From Kiritimatiellia bacterium (GTDB taxonomy: Bacteria; Verrucomicrobiota; Kiritimatiellia; B70-G9), in the NCBI GenBank assembly GCA_012961745.1, contig DTYT01000135.1, forward strand, positions 1 through 7,468: a stretch of DNA of 7,468 nt. The letters are read 5' to 3'. The notes below the pieces were generated by a model, which did not search any database, was not told the origin of the DNA, and saw only the letters and a list, made by a program, of their open reading frames with translations. Shown here piece by piece: positions 1 through 6,300 of this stretch (its first letter is position 1; the number at the start of each line of letters is the position of its first letter). A program made the translations under genes and the position numbers.

Positions 1-382
1 ACGGGTCGATATGAGTCTTGACAAAACTGACGCTGGAGCCGGAAGCAAAGGAGGCGCCGGAGTCCATCAGTGCCAGGGCCTGACCAAGTTGCATGCCGCC
101 CTGGCTGTGCGCGATTATGCTGCATACCAGTCCCGAACGAGCGGCCTGGTTAAGGAGGGGTGCAGCGGTCCGGGACCATGAACTGGGGCCGAACAAATGT
201 TCCTGCATGGCTTCCACCAGATCACCGAGTGCCAGGGGACCATGCGTCGGATTGTACAGCCAAGCGTCGTACCGGTGCTCGCGCATCAGCCGGATAGCGT
301 TCTCCCGCGGCGTGGCGATGCCGTTGACGCCGATGCGTCCCGCCAGGGCGTGCTGCGGATTCACCTCGTCGTTGTAGATAAC
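1..382 (-). other. Putative alpha/beta-hydrolase (lipase-like) C-terminal domain, truncated by the window edge
   Basis: From about residue 2235 the composition changes to a soluble alpha/beta pattern: R-I-G-V-N-G-I-A-T-P, an N-A-I-R-L-M-R helix, the motif Y-N-P-T-H-G (2277-2282), an E-A-M-Q-E-H-L helix, P-L-L-N-Q-A-A, then a hydrophobic strand C-S-I-I leading into A-H-S-Q-G-G (2325-2330). The last motif has nucleophile-elbow form, with S2327 (bases 104-106) as the candidate catalytic serine. A Y-N-P-T-x-G motif followed by A-H-S-Q-G-G resembles, from memory, putative lipase domains at the tips of large secreted toxins. The acid and His of the triad would lie to the left of base 1 and cannot be checked. 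Phospholipase or esterase activity is a hypothesis. Confidence 0.6.
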
Positions 383-3300
383 CTCCGCTTGATCGCGAGA
401 CCATCCGCTCCACAGTCCGACAATGTAGTTGGCCGAATACATTATGGCGCCGAAACGTGCGCCCGCGAGCGCGGCCTTGCCTACAGGCTCGCCGCGGACA
501 GCCGCCCCCGCCGCCGAAGCGGCAGCCGATCCCGAGACGAATATCGCCCCCCGCGCGGCATAATCCACGAAGCGGACGCCGGCGATCACATTGTTGGCGA
601 AAGCCGAGAAGACGGAGAGCACCCCGCCCTGCAAGGCGCCGAGCAGAGCCGCATCACCGAGATCGGCCCCGGTAATAGCGGCGATCGCCACGTTGACGAT
701 GCTTCCGATGATAGCTCCGTAGATGAACGGCGCCAGGAATCCGAAGAACTGACCGGAAGGATCGGTGAGAAGCAGAGGATTATTGCGGGCGTATGAATAG
801 CGGTTCAGAGACTGGGGATCGTCCGGTTTCTGCACCAGTGCGTCCGGCTGGATGAAACGGCCCAGTTGCGGGTCATAGTAGCGCGAGTTGAGGTAATAGA
901 AGCCGGTCTCGGGATCCAGTCTGCGGCCGGAGAAGAGGAAAGGCGGCGTGTCCGGGGGGTAGCTGGTCAGGCTGCCGAAGGGACGATATTCGAGTACGTT
1001 GAGAACGTTACCCGACGAGTCGCACACTACATTGGGCGAGGCAAGGTGATCGGGGTGAACGTAGAGAAGCGAGCCGTCGGGTTCCACCACGGCTACCAGC
1101 AGGGAACCGAGGTAGACGAAATCACGCCCGGCGCCGTCCGGGTCTTTCTGGAAAAGGTCCCCGATGTATATCGTGGTACCATCCGGTGTAACCTTTTTCA
1201 CCCGGGCTCCGTCCGCGTTGTAGTAATAGCGTGCGACTTCGGTCAGGTCCGGAGCCCCGGGGGGAGTCCAATGCATCCCGCGCACAACTTCCACCCAGTA
1301 GGCGCTGCCGGGATGAACCCGGCTGGCCTCACTGAATTGCTGGGCCGATGCGTCGAACCCCTGCACTGTGGAGTAGTGGGTGCCCTCTTGCAGGGGTGAA
1401 AGCCACTCTTCCACCGTCATATCCACTGGCGGTCCCGCCAACAAGTGCCAGCCGGCCTGAAGGTACACCGTGTTGGTTGCATAGGACGGATACACCGGTA
1501 GCGAGACGTTGGTCGCTGCGCTGACCAGAACACAGTAGCCCTCCCAGGGATGAGTGGCGCAAAACTGGTCCCATTCGGGCAGCGAATTGCAGCTTTCGAA
1601 ATGGTCGGCCTCGGTGTCGAAACGCGAGACTTGGGACCATGGGATCCCCAAGGAAGAAAGCAGATCCCTTATCCCGGTTTCGTCGGGGAAACCGGGTGCG
1701 GAGATGAGATTCCAGCCGGGATCCAGAGTACGCGGCGCCTCCGCGCAAGTCGGTTTCCGGACTGCGGCAAGCCGGTTCTCGGCGTCATACTGCATCTCCA
1801 GGGTGGATGCGGAATCCACTCGACGAACAAGGTTGCCGTTGGCGTCGTAGGTCAGTTGCAGGCCGGTATCCGTAGAAGTCACGGCGTGGGGACGGCGGGG
1901 ATCGTCGTAGGATAGCTGCATTCCGCCTTTTCGGATAAGGTTACCCAACGGGTCGTACTCGTAGAGAAGGGTTCCGTAATTTTCACCCGTGGCGGTGCGA
2001 AGACGGTTCAGTTGATCATAAGTGAACAACTGCGTGGCGCTGTAGAGCGAATCCTGGATGGATACAAGGTTTCCCACCGCGTCGTAGTCGTAGACCAGCG
2101 ATTGCAAGGTCTGAGACTCGGCGGACACGGTGCTGAGTGACACCAGCCGGCGGGTGGCGGGGTCGTACTCCAGAGCCGTGCGGCTGCCGTCGCCGAAAGT
2201 CATACCGGTTACACGGCCCAATGGATCGTAGGTAATCCCGTCGAGTATGGTTGTCTGCGTACCATTTCGCTCCAGCACCAGAGAACGGACTCCTCCCTGC
2301 AGCCCATATTGATAGGAAATGCGGGCTCCATCGGGATATGTCAGGCTGCACAGTCGGCCCAGAAGATCATATGATCGTTGGACCGAATAGGTCACGCCGT
2401 CTATCGAATAATCCTCCTGGGTGGCACGGTTGAGGTAATCGTACGAATAGGAAAGAGTACCCGAGCTGTCCGTGACGCGGCACAGTTTTCCCGTGGAGTA
2501 GGGGGCCAGCGGGTCGTCGTACACGTACACGGCGTCCTCAAGATGAACTACCCCGGAATCCTGCGGAACCGAGTAGGACTTGCGAACCAGTCTTCCCAGC
2601 AGATCGTAGGAGAAGCTGATTTCCACCCCGCGAGAGTCTACCTGGCGGATGAGATTATCGTCGTCGTCGTAAGAGAACGTCCATTCGCCCATGTCCGGAT
2701 CCACCACCGAAAGCCGCCGGTTCTGGCTGTCGTACGTCATGCGGATTTCGTTGCCAGCGTGGTCGACCACGCTGGTCAGATTGCCCAGCGAATCGTAATA
2801 GTAACGCGTGGAATATGAAGCGTCGCCGTGGAATTCCTCCACCCGTATCGCTTTGCCGCGGGCGTCGTATGTGCGCCGTATCCGGTTGCCGGCCGCATCG
2901 CTGAACGTTACAGTCCAATCGTCGAAAGTGGTGCTGGTCTGTGATCCGTCGGGCAGGAGAACTTGGGTAACGCGGTTGAGTGGATCGTAGGTGTATACGG
3001 TAGGGGAAGCGATACCGGAAACGGACTCCGGCGGAACGTATTCCTCCGAATAGGAATCCAAGTAGGGGGCCCACACTCGCACCACACGCCCATTCCCATC
3101 ATAGCGCACGGAATCGGAGACCACCTGCGTGAGCGGATCATCAGATTGCCCCCGGGTCTGTATGGTGCGACCGAATCCGTCCATGAAACGGAAACCCAAC
3201 ATGGCGCCCCCGCGGTGGGGCTCGGCATAGACCACCGTGCGCGTACGCAGGGGAAGGGTATCATAACGGTAACTTATCTCCACGGTGACGTTGGTCTCCC

Positions 3301-6300
3301 CCCCGGCGGGGTCCACCACCGCCGTCTCAATGAGGCGCCCCAAGGCGTCATATGAGTGCAATGTGGTGACTCCATTCTGGTCGGTAGCCGCAAGAATCCG
3401 CCCGGTGCGGGGATCATAGACGGCGGAGACACTGTGTCCCAAGGCGTTGACGGTGCGCACGATGTACGTGCCCGAGTCGTCGTACGTGTTGGACGTGGTC
3501 GCGCCGCGTGCATCGGTAGATGCGATCACGTTGCCGTAATCATCGTACTGAAGGGTGGTTGCGATCCATTTCTCGACCGGCTGACCCAGCCACTCCTCTT
3601 CGCACGTCAGGTTGCCCCGTTCCGGTGCAGCCTGCAGATCGCTGTGGCCGTCGTAATAGTATCGTACTTGGGCAACCACGCGGCCGCCGGAATCCAGAGT
3701 CTGGATCAGGTAAGGCTTGTCCAGGATCCAGGCATCAAGGTTGTAGGTATAGAACCGCAGCGTCGAGCTTTCGTCCCCGGAAACACCCACTTCGCCATCC
3801 GCATAGGAATTAAGCAGGTTCCCGTAGTCATCGTATTGGAAGCGAAAGCGCGTGTGCCGGAAGGTCTCGTCTCCGTCGTACGTGTAGAGGTCGAGTTGTT
3901 GCAGGTACGTGAAATACACATCCAGTCCCGGATAGGGGGTAACCGAGTTCCAGCTGCGTACCTCCTTGCTCCAGAGATTGCCGGAGCTGTCGCGAATCTC
4001 AACCGTTGCGGGTCTTCCCTTGTCATGCAAGTCCTGCCGAAATTCGGTGGTGAGGCTCCTCCCGGAGTCATCGTCGGTGCGCACGCTGCGGAATCCCCGG
4101 AACTCGCGGGTCGCCGGATCGTACCGGCCGCCGGAATACGCATAGGAAGTGTGCGATGTGGAGCCGATCCCATCGGATATTCCCAGGCTGCCCACGGTCT
4201 GCACGACAAAGGGCAGGAAATAGTTGCTACAGGAGCTCGAAGGCACGTAGTCCAAGTGGAGGGATCCGCCCAGACCGTTATACACACCGGAAAGCAGGTC
4301 GGGTGGCGAGCCCTGGGACAGTGCCAATTCCGTATCGCCGGTCACGGGATCAAACACGCCCAGGTCGGCCGACCCATCGCCGTTCCAGTCTGCTACCTGC
4401 AACTGGGTCCGGTTGCCGGTGAGGGAAAAGGTTACCGGCACCGTCTCGGGAGCCCGGAACCCGCCGTCCACCGCCCGGGCAATCAGCACGCTGCCGTCAT
4501 TCCGGTTGAACCAAAGGATATCGCTGCGTCCGTCGCCATCCACGTCGGCGGTAGTGTAGTCGTTGTCGCCCATTCCCAGCGCTTGCCCCGGCCGGCGGAG
4601 GAAGCCGGATCCGGTTGAGAGAGCGACATGGATCTGACCATCGATGATCAGCGCGATGTCGGTCAGGCCGTCTCCATTGAAATCTCCCGTGAGGTGCTCA
4701 CCGGGACTTTCGTCTATCTCGATCGGATCGGGGCTGACCACGTCGAATAACGACGTAAGCGGGGCGGTCGATCGGTAGTTGAATCCCTGATTCTGGTTAT
4801 ACCCGGTTATATGGAGCGTGGTCCATCCCTTGCGGAAGGAGTAGGTGACACTCTTTCCGTACGGCCCGTGGACACCGGTTTCATCCTCGATCCAGCGCCC
4901 AGCTACATCCCAACCGCGGTCTCCGGTCAGGGTGATGCTACGCGGTTCAAGCAGGTAGACCGCGATACGGGAGTGGGCGTAGTGGTCCTTGGCTCCATCC
5001 ACATTGATTCTCCCCGCGCCGTCAACGCTAACATTGACGCCACCCAAATTGACACTGCCGGAAACATAGGTATACGGTCCGTAGGGCACCGAGGTGTTAT
5101 ACGGATGTTCGACTCCGTAATTATCGTGGCAGCGATCCCAGCCCGCCTTGCGCACTTTCCAGCGGACGTCATCCTCCGGAAGTTGCAGGGCCCCCTCGGA
5201 CATGACCAGATCAAAACCGGCCGCCGGTGAGAAGCCGGATCCGTCGCCCAGCGCCACCTGCCAGTGCCCCTGGTAGTAGGTGCAGATGTCCATCACCCCG
5301 TCCCCGTTGAAATCTCCAACCGCGGGTTCTCCCTGCCCAAAAGACGTCTGGGCGATCGCATCCGCCTGGAAAGCCGACCCGGAGGACAATGCAAACCGCC
5401 AGTTTCCGGACTTGTAGAGAGCCAAGTCGCAACGCCCGTCGCCATTCCAGTCACCCACCAGCGGAATCTGGCTGGCGTCACCGAATCCGGTAAGCCAAGT
5501 GTCACCCTCTCCCGGGGCTCCGGCTTGCACACTGGAGACAGTCCACTTCCCGGAATCCGGGTCGAAGTTTATCAGGTCGGCAAAGGCATCCCCCTGGGCA
5601 TCCCCGGCCAGCCGCGGAACCGAGACCACGCTGGGACTCATGACGTCGGCCAGCTGGGCGAGCGGGGTACTGAGACCGCAGTGGAAACCGTCATGCTGGT
5701 GGTAGGCTACGATATGAACCAGGGTCCAGCCTGGTTGAAACGTGTAGTTGCCCAGATTCGTCCGCTCGGGGTAAACGCCCTCCTGGAGGTAGAGACAGCA
5801 CACGTCCCAGACCCCTGACGCCGTCAGGTTCACAGTCGTCGGCTCGGAGAAATATACGGCCGTCCAGGCGTGCACGAAGTGGTCCTTTGCTCCCTGAACA
5901 TATATGCTTCCATCCGGATTCACCGTGACCTGAACGCTCCCGAAATTGTGGTAGCCGCTTACAATTACAGGCGACCACCATGGAAGAGAGGCGTTGGGGG
6001 GACAACAGCCCCAGTTCTCGTGGCCGGTGTCCTTGCCGGCCACCCTGACGTTCCAGGCCACGGGCGCGGTCGTGCCTTGGTTGCTGGTCTTGGAATAAGT
6101 CAGGGAATCGGCGTCGCTATAGGAGAACGTCCGTGGGGGGGAGGCCGTGGTCCCGTCGGCCCCAAACGTCGTCAGGGACTCAAGGAGAGAGCGCCCCGTC
6201 CGGGCACTCGGGCGATAAGAGAATGCGTAGCGATTGGCGAGGGTCAGTGCCCCGTCCAACGTAGTGTACGTCTCGACGGCCGTCAAACGCCGGCTTGTCC

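Noticed and set aside
222..413. Possible separate small minus-strand gene near the left edge
   Set aside because: The RHS frame is open through this stretch and carries the Y-N-P-T-H-G motif of the hydrolase-like tip. The alternative frame has no supporting motif.
2655..2672. Short tcg-tcg-tcg-tcg run that might be a phase-variable microsatellite
   Set aside because: Only about four units are present. They encode consecutive Asp residues in a YD repeat, and a triplet change would not shift the frame.
1800..3850. Frequent gtcgta / atcgta words suggesting a DNA repeat array
   Set aside because: These are the Tyr-Asp codons of the YD repeats at irregular spacing. The DNA between them differs, so there is no CRISPR or tandem DNA repeat.
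3706..4287. Minus-strand open frame of 193 codons in another register
   Set aside because: It overlaps the TcdB-middle and YD region, whose frame gives clear family motifs. The alternative translation is Arg/Pro/Thr/Ser-rich, as expected for a shifted G+C-rich frame.
3356..4618. Long plus-strand open frame of 420 codons
   Set aside because: It is antisense to the RHS gene in exact codon register. Stops in that register need TTA, CTA or TCA codons in the sense gene, and these are rare here. The translation is low-complexity Val/Gly/Arg/Ile text with no recognisable domain.
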